Origin: a virus
Virus record (IMG/VR): IMGVR_UViG_3300022926_000065
Coordinates: 1 to 32,098 of that record
DNA: 32,098 nucleotides
Strand: one strand, 5' to 3'
In this document: positions 5,682 to 12,818 of the stretch, in pieces
How the letters are laid out: each line of letters begins with the position of its first letter
How positions within the stretch are numbered: position 1 is the first letter of the stretch
Notes under the pieces: generated by a model
What the model was told of the DNA's origin: nothing
Databases searched by the model: none
The model's input: only the letters and a program-made list of their open reading frames with translations
Made by a program: the position numbers and the translations under genes

Positions 5682-6268
5682 TACTTAATTGCTCCATAAT
5701 TGAATGACATACTTACTCTATCTTCATTAGATTGATTACCTTTTACTTCATGGGCCAACCAACCTGGGAATACTACAAGTTCTCTTTCTTTAGCATTAAT
5801 AACTTTTCTTGTTCCTAATACTTCGTTTGCTTTTTGTTCTACTGAAATGTAGTATTGTGCTTCATCGTCTCGAATTAATTCTATGCCGCCACTATTTTCA
5901 GGAGTCCTTAAATAAAGATTAGCAACTAACATTACATTTCTATGCTTATGCCAATTGTTGAATCCTTTAGGTGGATTAATATTGAACCAATAGTTTAATA
6001 AGTTAGGCTTTTCATCTAGTTCAATTTCATCTGCTATTGCCCACATTGTTTCATCTAGCCATTGTTGAACTTTAATACCCTGTGGAATTGGTAGAGTAAA
6101 ACGCATATCGCCTTTATTATCAAAACTTTGCCAAGCATTAAACTCATTAAGTTTGCCATCGCCTTGATTTTTTAAATCATATGCCCAGTTAACTAACCAT
6201 TCGGTATCGATATCATCAGGAACTTTAATAGTCCAAACTGGAATTGTAAAAAGATTTATTCTTTCCAT
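5681..6268 (-). CDS. 2OG-Fe(II) oxygenase family protein (2OG-FeII_Oxy_5 type)
   Basis: 195 residues. Pattern of the phage-rich 2OG-FeII_Oxy_5 family: an N-terminal FTIPVWTIKVP, the phrase NYWFNINPPKG (93-102), HKH (107-109) as the first metal-ligand motif, VVFPGWLAHEV (165-174) with the distal ligand H173, and DRVSMSFNY (183-191) in which R184 would bind 2-oxoglutarate. The HxH rather than HxD form is also seen in the neighbouring paralogue. The substrate is unknown. It overlaps the upstream paralogue by 13 bases, and its stop touches the guaC start, so the two oxygenases and guaC are probably co-transcribed. Confidence 0.82.
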   Translation of the reverse strand: MERINLFTIPVWTIKVPDDIDTEWLVNWAYDLKNQGDGKLNEFNAWQSFDNKGDMRFTLPIPQGIKVQQWLDETMWAIADEIELDEKPNLLNYWFNINPPKGFNNWHKHRNVMLVANLYLRTPENSGGIELIRDDEAQYYISVEQKANEVLGTRKVINAKERELVVFPGWLAHEVKGNQSNEDRVSMSFNYGAIK

Positions 6269-6879
6269 ATTTTATTAGGTGCTCCTGGACCATAATTAAA
6301 ACTAATACTATAACGTTCTTTATGGCTCATACTACTATTAACACTGTGCTTTACCCAACTAGGAAATAATAATAGTAATCCTTTTTTAGGTGCATAAGAC
6401 CCTTTTGTACTTGTAAAATGATTGTATCTATCAAGAGGTGGAATAAAATGTACTGCACTGTCTTCACGATGAAAATCAATATTACCCATTAACTCAGGTT
6501 CGTCAACACTTGTGTATAAAACACCACTGATTAAACTTCCTTGATGATCATGCATTAAGTTATGGTCTTTATATCCATTAATATTAAACCACATATTACA
6601 CAACTCTAATTTAGGTAATCCTGCTTGCTGAGATGCTTGACCAACAGCAAGATCTAATTGCATCTTTAACTTTTTAAGTTGCGGGGGAGTTACAGGTTCT
6701 GCAAATTCTGGAAACTCAATTGACGGACTTTGCCAGCCGCCTGCATTTGATATTTTAACACCATCTGGATTTGCTGATCTAAGTTGATCAGCATATTGTT
6801 TTAGCCAGACTGTATCTGCGTCTAAATCAAGTGTTGCCCAGACTATACTAGGAAACCATAAATCTGCTTTCAGTTCCAT
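6256..6879 (-). CDS. 2OG-Fe(II) oxygenase family protein, tandem paralogue
   Basis: 207 residues with the same order of motifs as its downstream neighbour: WFPSIVWATLDL at the start, NMWFNINGY (95-103), HDH (110-112), LLLFPSWVKHSV (169-180; H178) and ERYSISFNYGPG (188-199; R189). All three iron ligands and the 2OG-binding Arg appear intact. Members of this family in T4-like phages have no proven substrate; hydroxylation of a protein or nucleotide is speculation. It begins one base after the stop of bS21 (TAAATG), placing it in the bS21-oxygenase-oxygenase-guaC operon. Confidence 0.83.
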   Translation of the reverse strand: MELKADLWFPSIVWATLDLDADTVWLKQYADQLRSANPDGVKISNAGGWQSPSIEFPEFAEPVTPPQLKKLKMQLDLAVGQASQQAGLPKLELCNMWFNINGYKDHNLMHDHQGSLISGVLYTSVDEPELMGNIDFHREDSAVHFIPPLDRYNHFTSTKGSYAPKKGLLLLFPSWVKHSVNSSMSHKERYSISFNYGPGAPNKIWKE

Positions 6880-7110
6880 TTAATATCCATTTTCCATTTT
6901 GTCTTTGCTCTGTTTTTTAAGCCATCGGGCTCTACCAGCGGCTTTTGCTTTTTTACGTTTCAAACTTGGCTTTTCATAGAATTCTTTTTCTTTAAGCACT
7001 TGCATGATTCCGTCATCATTTACTTTACGTTTAAATTTACGCATTGCTCCGTTAAAGTCTCCATTGCGGACTTCAACTGATAAACCTCTCTTAGGTCTCT
7101 CGTTCTTCAA
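6880..7110 (-). CDS. rpsU: ribosomal protein bS21
   Basis: 76 residues. The core VEVRNGDFNGAMRKFKRKV (12-30) and EFYEKPSLKRKKAKAAGRAR (43-62) are unmistakable bS21: strand, then two basic helices with the FYEKP turn. bS21 sits near the anti-Shine-Dalgarno of the 30S platform, so a phage copy can bias which mRNAs are initiated; it is known from other marine phages including pelagiphages. The frame starts with TTG at 7110, with GGAG about nine bases upstream and a 20-base overlap with the previous gene. It is immediately followed by the 2OG oxygenases. Confidence 0.93.
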   Translation of the reverse strand: MKNERPKRGLSVEVRNGDFNGAMRKFKRKVNDDGIMQVLKEKEFYEKPSLKRKKAKAAGRARWLKKQSKDKMENGY

Positions 7111-7486
7111 AGTAGTTTTCTCCTTCTACCATTTGTGCAATGTCATATACCTTATTAACATTAATCTTATTATACGGCATATGATCCTGAGTTGTCAAGT
7201 AAAAAGTTTTAGAATAGTTTAGAATCCAACCATGTAGCCACTCAATATTGCGAGAGTTATCTATATTAATAAAAACATAGTCTGCCATTTTTACTACATC
7301 GATTAACCATTCAATATCAGAGTCTTGATACAGGTATAAGTTGATAGAAGATTTTAACTCTAGTGCAACTTTGTTAAAGGTTGCTTTATCTTCTTCAGTT
7401 GGATTAATTAATAACACACCGATGTTCTCATTTTGCAGAGTATCAGGGGCCGTTATCAGATTCATTTTGACTTCTTTAGACATCAT
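7091..7486 (-). CDS. conserved T4-like phage protein, unknown function
   Basis: 131 residues, soluble, acidic. It has a Rossmann-like rhythm of strands and helices: IGVLLINPTEEDKATF (about 22-37), then INLYLYQDSDIEWLIDVVKMADYVFINID, then TFYLTTQDHMPY. I recognise it only as a type of protein common in marine T4-like phages. ATG codons at 7486 and 7483 are both possible; neither has a good Shine-Dalgarno. An AATAAATA motif (7490-7497) lies immediately upstream. It overlaps rpsU by 20 bases and starts 7 bases after the -1-frame stop of the upstream membrane protein. Confidence 0.65.
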   Translation of the reverse strand: MMSKEVKMNLITAPDTLQNENIGVLLINPTEEDKATFNKVALELKSSINLYLYQDSDIEWLIDVVKMADYVFINIDNSRNIEWLHGWILNYSKTFYLTTQDHMPYNKINVNKVYDIAQMVEGENYFEERET

Positions 7487-7492
7487 ATCTAT

Positions 7493-9147
7493 TTATTTAC
7501 GGGTCTTTAGGACACGATTAAATAGTGAGTTGTCTTGTTGTTCGCTATTTTGCTTATAAGGCTCAATTACTTCTGTAAGGGTGTATCTTTGGTTTGTTTG
7601 CGTACTTGCTTGTTCTTGTCTTTGGTTATGTACGTTCTTTTTTTTTGAAGTTCGGCTTCTTTAGTAAGTTCTTCTTTATAAAAAATTCGATTTCTAGTAT
7701 TTGGAATTTCTTTTTCGACTTCGGCGGCTTGATTAGCGGCTTCAACCCATTCATTCCATTTATCCAGATTAGTTTCTGGATCGTCCATTGCTTCTTTAAT
7801 TTGTTCACTTATTGAAGGTGATTCGTCCAAAGATTCGTTTTTTTTTGATTCCTGTATTACTTCTGCTTCTTCAGTTTCAGCCACAGTTGGATCAGTTTCA
7901 TCCTGTCCTTGAACGCCTTTTTCATCTTGTGGCGCACTAGGTGTTTCAGTTCCTTCTTCTGTGTTTTCTGAATCTTCTGGTTCTGGTTCTGGATCGCTAC
8001 TTGGTTCTGGATCCGGATCGGACTTTGGGGGCAAACTACCGCCTTTGTCTTCACGGTACCAATTGAATGTGTACTGTGATGCAATTAGAAGCAATACTGC
8101 TAGTGGGTCGAATACAAATATAATAACAATAATAACCCAACGAACTGCTTCTTCTAATAAATTGTTATCTGCATTTTCACCGTAGATAAATTCTGCGATA
8201 TATTTGATAGGACCTACTTCTGCTTCTAGTTTACGATATTCTTTTTCGTAGCCAAACTTTTCTTCTCGAACGTCATCTATGTTCTTTTGTTCAGTTTCAA
8301 TAAACCCTTCAAGTTCAGTAATACGTCCTTCGATATCCTGTGTCTTATTATTTGCTTGGTTACGTAAATCGTTAATACGTTTGTTAATTGAAGCAATGTC
8401 TGTGGCATACTTGGCATCAATCTTAGCAAGGTCTTCATCTAACTTGGTGTTGATTTTTAATATCTCTGCTTGTGCTCTTGAAGCAACACTTAGTTCATTG
8501 TCCTTGGCTTTCTTAACTGCATCTTCGTATGCTTTAGTTCCGCCTAGGGATCCTTCAAACTTTTTCTCTGCGGCCTTAATTTCCGCATCACGTCTGTCCT
8601 GTGCTTGAGTAATACGTAATTGTTGTTGCTCTACTTCAAACTTAGCATCTGCTCTAAAGGCATCCTTCTCGCTCTTGATACGAGTATAAATTTTGTCTAG
8701 ATTGTCCTGTTCGCTTGTAATTAGACTATCAACACGAACATCTTCGCCTTTCAACAAGCGATCAAGTTCTCCACGCCAGCGATCTATCTTGGCTTGACTT
8801 CGTGTTTCTTTGCCGTCGAGTGTATCAATAAGAGCAACTTGCTCTGTACTCATTGATGTTTGTTCAATATGTGCTTTAGATAAGAATCCAAATATACCCA
8901 TGCTTGTAATAAACATTAATACTAATACTGCAACGGATAGGTAACCTTTCATCCACCAAACAGCACGACTCCAATACCTGTGTAGCCAAACTGCTGTTAC
9001 AAGTTTACCAACTTCAAGTACACCGCCCATAATCATAATTGGAATTGCCGCCGCGGCGAAAATAGCCACTAGTCCTGCAACTGAGTAGTAAATAGCAACT
9101 GCACTGATACACAATGCTGTTATAAATGTAATGATTCCAAAAAACAT
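7493..9147 (-). CDS. multi-pass membrane/coiled-coil phage protein, C-terminus frameshifted at A9
   Basis: The uninterrupted frame (7567-9147) gives 526 residues. Four hydrophobic segments lie in the first 95 residues (including GGVLEVGKLVTAVWLHRYW). A long charged coiled coil follows (about 100-320), then another membrane helix (VRWVIIVIIFVFDPLAVLLLIA, about 340-360) and an acidic Pro/Glu-rich tail. The N-terminal part is widely conserved in marine T4-like phages; role unknown. At nine A's (7638-7646) the frame ends in a short Lys-rich tail at 7567. In the -1 frame, however, 48 natural-looking residues continue, ending LFNRVLKTRK at 7493, just before the next gene; the full product would be about 551 residues. 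A second A9 (7838-7846) in the same gene does not disturb the frame. TATAAATA and AGGAG precede the ATG. Confidence 0.75.
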
Positions 9148-9164
9148 ATTGTCTCCTAACTTAG

Positions 9165-9172
9165 TATTTATA
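9165..9172 (-). promoter_or_regulatory. T4-type late promoter
   Basis: Perfect TATAAATA followed by CTA on the minus strand. AGGAG (about 9153-9157) and the ATG at 9147 follow, giving a short normal leader. Confidence 0.75.
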
Positions 9173-9202
9173 GTAGTTCTACTAGGTAGAAAACTATTAC
9201 TA

Positions 9203-9649
9203 TTATCTTCTTAGGAAAGTCCATGCAGTCGAACCGTTACGACAGGCAGTTTCCTTAAAGTCTCTTAGTTTATTTTTGTAATTTATCTGTGAAAAAAGTA
9301 CTCTACAGTAACCACTACCTTGTGGGTAACTCATAACAATAGATACTTTACCACTACTATTAGTTTCGTTACTATACCATTCAATAACTTCGCCTTCTTG
9401 ACTGTTATCTAATGCATAGAATACTGCTTGTTCTTGCTTAACTTGATCTTCGTATGGAAGTTTATACATCTCCCATTTAAAAAAGTTAGTTACAACATTA
9501 ACATAACTTTTATTAGGTTGATAAGAGTTATTAGCACTACTGTTCACACTATTACTAATGTAAGTATCTTTAGATGTACCAGCACATCCTGCTAGTACAC
9601 TAATTAAAATGCTTACGATTAACAATCTCCCAACCACCGTGACCTCCAT
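9203..9649 (-). CDS. lipoprotein resembling 17-kDa surface antigens
   Basis: 148 residues. A hydrophobic signal LLIVSILISVLAGC ends in a lipobox (LAGC, Cys at about residue 22), so an outer-membrane or periplasm-facing lipoprotein is expected. The mature part has WEMYKLPYEDQVKQEQAVFYALD, GEVIEWYSNETNSSGKV and YCRVLF...ETACRNGSTAWTFL. That is the arrangement (aromatic patch, W-N-x-SG, CR, late Cys, G-x-W) of the bacterial RT0821/17-kDa antigen group. Its start overlaps the upstream lipoprotein gene by 50 bases; a GTG four codons later, with GGAGG before it, is an alternative start. It is the last of three co-transcribed lipoproteins. Confidence 0.75.
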   Translation of the reverse strand: MEVTVVGRLLIVSILISVLAGCAGTSKDTYISNSVNSSANNSYQPNKSYVNVVTNFFKWEMYKLPYEDQVKQEQAVFYALDNSQEGEVIEWYSNETNSSGKVSIVMSYPQGSGYCRVLFSQINYKNKLRDFKETACRNGSTAWTFLRR

Positions 9650-9938
9650 TCTTATCTAATTTTTTACAGATGAATCCTCGTTTATATTCTTTACCTACAT
9701 AGTAATAATATTCACGACATGAATCTGCAATCCCGGACTTAACAATTTTCATGTTGTTAAGATTTGGTTTATCTGAACAAGTAACCACAGTTTCGCTTGA
9801 AACTTCTGTATTGTTTTTCTTTACAATCTTTTGATCTGTATAACAATACTGCGATTGGTCGACAGTTTGAACTTTTGGATTAGTTGCACTACAGGCTCCT
9901 AGAATGAGAGCAGTAGACAGTAATACAAGAAGTCTCAT
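9600..9938 (-). CDS. small lipoprotein, unknown function
   Basis: 112 residues: MRLLVLLSTALILGACSA is a classic type II signal with lipobox LGAC (Cys16). The mature part is polar with five further Cys residues (CYTDQKIV, VTCSDK, DSCREYYYY, FICKKL), some of which could form disulphides in the periplasm. No family recognised. The C-terminal coding part overlaps the following lipoprotein gene by 50 bases, and its start lies just after the stop of the upstream LPP20-like gene. Confidence 0.75.
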   Translation of the reverse strand: MRLLVLLSTALILGACSATNPKVQTVDQSQYCYTDQKIVKKNNTEVSSETVVTCSDKPNLNNMKIVKSGIADSCREYYYYVGKEYKRGFICKKLDKNGGHGGWEIVNRKHFN

Positions 9939-9939
9939 A

Positions 9940-10431
9940 TTACTGTACCTGATTCTGTTGTTTTGCTTCGCTAATCAATGCGTCAAATGTTTCTTTAGGC
10001 ATTTTTAACTTAACAAAAGTATAATGCTTTCCACCTAAAGTAAAATGACCCGACTCTCTTTGTAAATGTTCTCTAATGACTGTGTCTTTAACAACATAAG
10101 AAATCATAGTGTCAGTTGACTTAACGTCATTCTTAAACCCAATTTCAGTTTTAGAGTTTACTTTACTATTGATACGTTTTGCAAAATTATTCATTGCAAT
10201 CGCATACATTTGCTCTTCAGCCGCCTGTGCGTAGATACTCTCACCGGCACCACAAGCATATGCATAGTCTTTTTCCCACCAGAACCAACCTTCGGTACCT
10301 GATTCTTTGCATGAGTTATACCACTTAGGCTGTGCATAAGTGTCTCGCTCTGCGATAGTTGTCATTGAACTACAAGCCCCTAGCAAACTTACTAGAGCAC
10401 CTGTTGCTACAATTTTTAATACGCCTTTCAT
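9940..10431 (-). CDS. LPP20-like lipoprotein
   Basis: 163 residues. Signal peptide MKGVLKIVATGALVSLLGAC with lipobox LGAC (Cys20). The mature part has PKWYNSCKE, then YACGAGESIYAQAAEEQMYAIAMNNFAKRINSKV, matching the W-x-x and AxGxGxSxxxAxxxAxxxA pattern of LPP20/FlgT-like lipoproteins. A C-terminal KHYTFVKLKMPKETFDALI strand-helix follows. The ATG follows AAAGGAGG, and the operon has its own sigma70-type promoter (10467-10495). As the first of three phage lipoproteins it probably changes the host envelope early in infection; this is inference. Confidence 0.78.
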   Translation of the reverse strand: MKGVLKIVATGALVSLLGACSSMTTIAERDTYAQPKWYNSCKESGTEGWFWWEKDYAYACGAGESIYAQAAEEQMYAIAMNNFAKRINSKVNSKTEIGFKNDVKSTDTMISYVVKDTVIREHLQRESGHFTLGGKHYTFVKLKMPKETFDALISEAKQQNQVQ

Positions 10432-10466
10432 ATTATAAAGCCTCCTTTAGCCTATTCATTTTATAT

Positions 10467-10495
10467 AGTATATACGATTTAAAATTAAAAGTCAA
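10467..10495 (-). promoter_or_regulatory. sigma70-type promoter of the lipoprotein operon
   Basis: TTGACT (complement of 10490-10495), exactly 17 bases, then TATACT (complement of 10467-10472). A leader with AAAGGAGG leads to the ATG at 10431. It is near-consensus and has no late motif, so early expression is expected. Confidence 0.8.
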
Positions 10496-10512
10496 GCATT
10501 AATTTGCCAAAA

Positions 10513-10965
10513 TTATCCACGTCGCATTGTAGCAATTTCGGTTGCTTGTTTTTGTCCGTTCTTGTCATCATCGTCAGCAAAGATTGGAACCATATTTGAT
10601 TTATGCATAGTAGCAATACCTACAAGTCTACGTTCGCCTGTATATTGCATAGGTTCTTTTTTGGTACACGGCTCAAACCCATCTTTAGAAACATAACTTG
10701 GAATATTTTCTGTTTCTCTAACATAAGGTCCACTATGATGCCACGGAGTGCTAACAACGGATTCAGTTCTAGGTTTCAATTGCCCGTGAATATACTTTAC
10801 ATACTCATCAAAGGTCATCATATGATTCTTCAAACCCAATCGTTTCATTTCTTTATTATGAATTCGATGTTGTTCTTGCCATTTGGCAATTTTAGCCTTT
10901 GTAGGTTTAGACTTTCTTACTCTAGTATTAAGAGTTGTAAGTCCTTGTGCTAAATGCATAGTCAT
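10513..10965 (-). CDS. conserved T4-like marine phage protein, unknown function
   Basis: 150 residues, basic N-terminal half. The opening HLAQGLTTLNTR and the phrases HNKEMKRLGL, TFDEYVKYIHG, YVRETENIPSY, CTKKEPMQYTGERRLVGIATMHKSNMVPIF are the fixed points of a protein I know from many cyanophage-like genomes, always hypothetical. The abundance of His, Cys and Tyr late in the protein might suggest nucleic-acid or metal contact but no motif is complete. Either Met at 10965 or 10959 may start it. It has its own sigma70-type promoter containing a 20-base perfect palindrome. Confidence 0.75.
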   Translation of the reverse strand: MTMHLAQGLTTLNTRVRKSKPTKAKIAKWQEQHRIHNKEMKRLGLKNHMMTFDEYVKYIHGQLKPRTESVVSTPWHHSGPYVRETENIPSYVSKDGFEPCTKKEPMQYTGERRLVGIATMHKSNMVPIFADDDDKNGQKQATEIATMRRG

Positions 10966-10999
10966 AATAATGTTGCCTCTATGTTACTTTAATTACTTT

Positions 11000-11028
11000 A
11001 TTGTACTATTAATAGTACAAGAAGTCAA
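11000..11028 (-). promoter_or_regulatory. sigma70-type promoter with palindromic operator
   Basis: TTGACT (complement of 11023-11028), 17 bases, TACAAT (complement of 11000-11005). The spacer and -10 are covered by a perfect 20-base palindrome, TTGTACTATTAATAGTACAA (11001-11020), a likely repressor or activator binding site. Confidence 0.7.
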
Positions 11029-11058
11029 GAGTTTTTGGAGAAATTAATTTGGATTTGT

Positions 11059-11307
11059 TTATGATAAATTGTCTTTGGCTATATCATACCAATATTGGCC
11101 ACTATCTCGCAGGCTTTCGTTTGCTCTACGTAGTTTTTCCAATGTCTTTACAATTTGCTTGTGTCTAAACTGGGTGTAGGTTCTGTTTGTTTCTAGGTGT
11201 TTTTCTAATTTAGTAATAACGCTGTCAATGTCCGGACAAGTTATATCAGGAACTTTAGGTGCTTTCTTTTTCCACCTCTGCCAGGACGTGAGTCGCTTAC
11301 GCTTCAT
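11059..11307 (-). CDS. small basic helical protein, unknown
   Basis: 82 residues, starting MKRKRLTSWQRWKKKAPKVP with a strongly basic N-terminus. Mainly helical charged sequence follows (ITKLEKHLETNRTYTQFRHKQIVKTLEKLRRANESL). No homologue recognised; nucleic-acid binding is possible from charge only. It follows the UUCG terminator after the porin gene. The ATG has no clear Shine-Dalgarno, but TTAAATAAC lies just upstream. Confidence 0.6.
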   Translation of the reverse strand: MKRKRLTSWQRWKKKAPKVPDITCPDIDSVITKLEKHLETNRTYTQFRHKQIVKTLEKLRRANESLRDSGQYWYDIAKDNLS

Positions 11308-11332
11308 AATGTTATTTAAGCGATATAGTCAA

Positions 11333-11356
11333 ATATAGGCCCCGAAGGGCCTATAT
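11333..11356 (-). terminator. UUCG-loop terminator after the porin gene
   Basis: Perfect 10-bp stem ATATAGGCCC / GGGCCTATAT around CGAA, which on the minus strand is an extra-stable C(UUCG)G tetraloop, followed by a short ATTTG. It lies 12 bases after the porin stop. A near-identical hairpin is at 31976-32001. Confidence 0.75.
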
Positions 11357-11367
11357 AATTGATTGAA

Positions 11368-12447
11368 TTAGAACTTGTATCTAATGCTTGCTAACACCTG
11401 CTGTGTTTCAGCGTATGCCGCACCAGTGAATACATTCGTTCCACTCTTATCGTGGAAGTATAGTCCCATTTCCAAACCATCCTGTTTGTCAGGACGCCTT
11501 GTTTCATCATAGTTTTGGTAGATATTATGGACAATACCGTAGTAGTTTCCATCGTATCCTAGATCATCGTTTTCAGTTCTGTGTGCTGTAACGTATGTTG
11601 ATTGTGTTACATTATACATCACACCATAGTCTAGTCGATCATCTTTTGTGTATGTGCCTGTGTTACCATCGTCCCACAGTTCAACACCCCATAACATTGG
11701 AACACCAAATCTGTGTAGGCTTCCACCTACTGCATAACCTTCTTGATCCTTTGTACCTGCATCTTCAACGCCGTCGATACGCATATAGGATACATCTGCA
11801 AGTCCCATTAGGTTAATAGTACCAGTGTAGTAACCCACGTTACCATCATTGTCCCAACCTAGTGCAACACCCCACGGCTTGTCTCTTTTAATTCTATATG
11901 AATCAAAGTCAAACTCGTTGTCGTATTCCCAACCACCAAATGTGATTACAGTCTTTTCTCTGTGATCAATTCTGTAGTTTGTTTCAGTAAAGATAAGTGG
12001 TGCTGAAATCTTAGGAGTCTTTGCGAAACCCATTCTCTGTGCATCTGTTTCACCAAAGTAGATTCTTGCCGTGTCATTACCAACACCAATTTGCTTTTCC
12101 TGCACGGTGTTGTTTAGTGACGTATCAAGTGAGTAGTGTGTGTCGTAAACCATTGACGCACCTGCCCAATTAATGTTTAGTGAATTCTCTGGTAAGTCTG
12201 TTTCAATACCTAACTGTAATTCACCGCGTGAATCCCAACCCGAGTCATAAGTCTTGTCATCGTAGTATCCTTCCACTTCACCGTTTACAAAGAAGCCAGT
12301 AGGCAAGTTAGGAACGTTCTTCTCTAACTTCGCAACTCTGTCTTCTAGTGTTTCTGCCTTAGCCGGAGCCGTAAATAAGACTGCCGCAAACGCAATCATT
12401 ACTAACCCCAAAATGCCTAAAGCAATTTTATTATGATTTATTTTCAT
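11368..12447 (-). CDS. predicted outer-membrane beta-barrel (porin-like)
   Basis: 359 residues. A Sec signal peptide (Lys-rich start, hydrophobic LGILGLVMIAFAAVLFTAPAKA) ends at an A-K-A cleavage site near residue 31. A short coiled coil (ETLEDRVAKLEK) follows, as in trimeric porins. Then alternating aromatic/Gly strands (GFFVNGEVEGYYDD, RGELQLGIETDLP, WGVALGWDNDGNVGYYTGTI) run to a C-terminal strand ending ASIRYKF; a final aromatic Phe is the usual BAM recognition signal. No exact porin family is recognised. AAAGGAAA lies before the ATG. A phage porin could replace or mask a host receptor porin or alter nutrient uptake; phage PA-2 Lc porin is a known precedent. Hydrophobic N-terminus and C-terminal Phe make the barrel call fairly safe. 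Confidence 0.82.
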   Translation of the reverse strand: MKINHNKIALGILGLVMIAFAAVLFTAPAKAETLEDRVAKLEKNVPNLPTGFFVNGEVEGYYDDKTYDSGWDSRGELQLGIETDLPENSLNINWAGASMVYDTHYSLDTSLNNTVQEKQIGVGNDTARIYFGETDAQRMGFAKTPKISAPLIFTETNYRIDHREKTVITFGGWEYDNEFDFDSYRIKRDKPWGVALGWDNDGNVGYYTGTINLMGLADVSYMRIDGVEDAGTKDQEGYAVGGSLHRFGVPMLWGVELWDDGNTGTYTKDDRLDYGVMYNVTQSTYVTAHRTENDDLGYDGNYYGIVHNIYQNYDETRRPDKQDGLEMGLYFHDKSGTNVFTGAAYAETQQVLASIRYKF

Positions 12448-12478
12448 TATTTTTATATTTCCTTTTTCTTATTCGAAT

Positions 12479-12513
12479 AAAAAAGACACACCTGTAACGG
12501 TAATGTCTTCTTT
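12479..12513 (-). terminator. rho-independent terminator after the tRNA genes
   Basis: On the minus strand AAAGAAGACA pairs with TGTCTTTTTT (one G-U pair) around a 15-base loop, ending in six T's. It lies between the tRNA-Thr gene and the porin start and probably ends the tRNA transcript. Confidence 0.65.
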
Positions 12514-12551
12514 AATAGTTATGCACCCAATGAGTGCAGGTATGATAAAAG

Positions 12552-12626
12552 TGGTGCCGACGGAGAGAATCGAACTCCCAATCTACTGATTACAAATCAG
12601 TTGCCTTACCATTCGGCCACGTCGGC
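12552..12626 (-). tRNA. tRNA-Thr (anticodon TGT)
   Basis: 75 bases including an encoded CCA (complement of 12552-12554). Acceptor GCCGACG pairs with CGTCGGC, discriminator A. Anticodon arm ACTGA-TTTGTAA-TCAGT gives anticodon TGT for ACA codons. T-arm with GTTCGATTC. All arms close. Confidence 0.93.
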
Positions 12627-12649
12627 AATGTAGTATTTAATATAAAATT

Positions 12650-12723
12650 TGGAGCGGGTAAGGAGAATCGAACTCCTAGCATCAGATTGGAAATCTGAGG
12701 TATTACCATTATACGATACCCGC
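12650..12723 (-). tRNA. tRNA-Gly (anticodon TCC)
   Basis: 74 bases including an encoded CCA. Acceptor GCGGGTA pairs with TACCCGC, discriminator T. Anticodon arm TCAGA-TTTCCAA-TCTGA gives TCC for GGA codons. T-arm AGGAG-TTCGATT-CTCCT. Confidence 0.93.
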
Positions 12724-12727
12724 AATT

Positions 12728-12813
12728 TGGCATAGGTGGAGGGATTCGAACCCCCTAGCATCTCTGCTCTAGTTTTGGAGACTAGTGTGACACTCCAACT
12801 TCACCGCACCTAC
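12728..12813 (-). tRNA. tRNA with Trp anticodon (CCA) and long variable arm
   Basis: 86 bases including an encoded CCA. Acceptor GTAGGTG pairs with CACCTAT (first pair G-T), discriminator G. D-stem GTGA/TCAC. Anticodon arm CTAGT-CTCCAAA-ACTAG gives anticodon CCA for UGG. T-arm GGGGG-TTCGAAT-CCCTC. Between anticodon and T stems lie 13 bases (AGC-AGAGAT-GCT-A) able to form a small hairpin, as in class II tRNAs, whereas normal tRNA-Trp has about five. Position 8 is C instead of the usual T. Identity is therefore Trp by anticodon but Ser/Leu/Tyr-like by shape. Confidence 0.75.
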
Positions 12814-12818
12814 ATAAA

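Noticed and set aside
7838-7846. Fourth A9 run as another frameshift site
   Set aside because: The zero frame is convincing on both sides, and the -1 frame stops within about 15 codons; kept only as an internal control for the other three.
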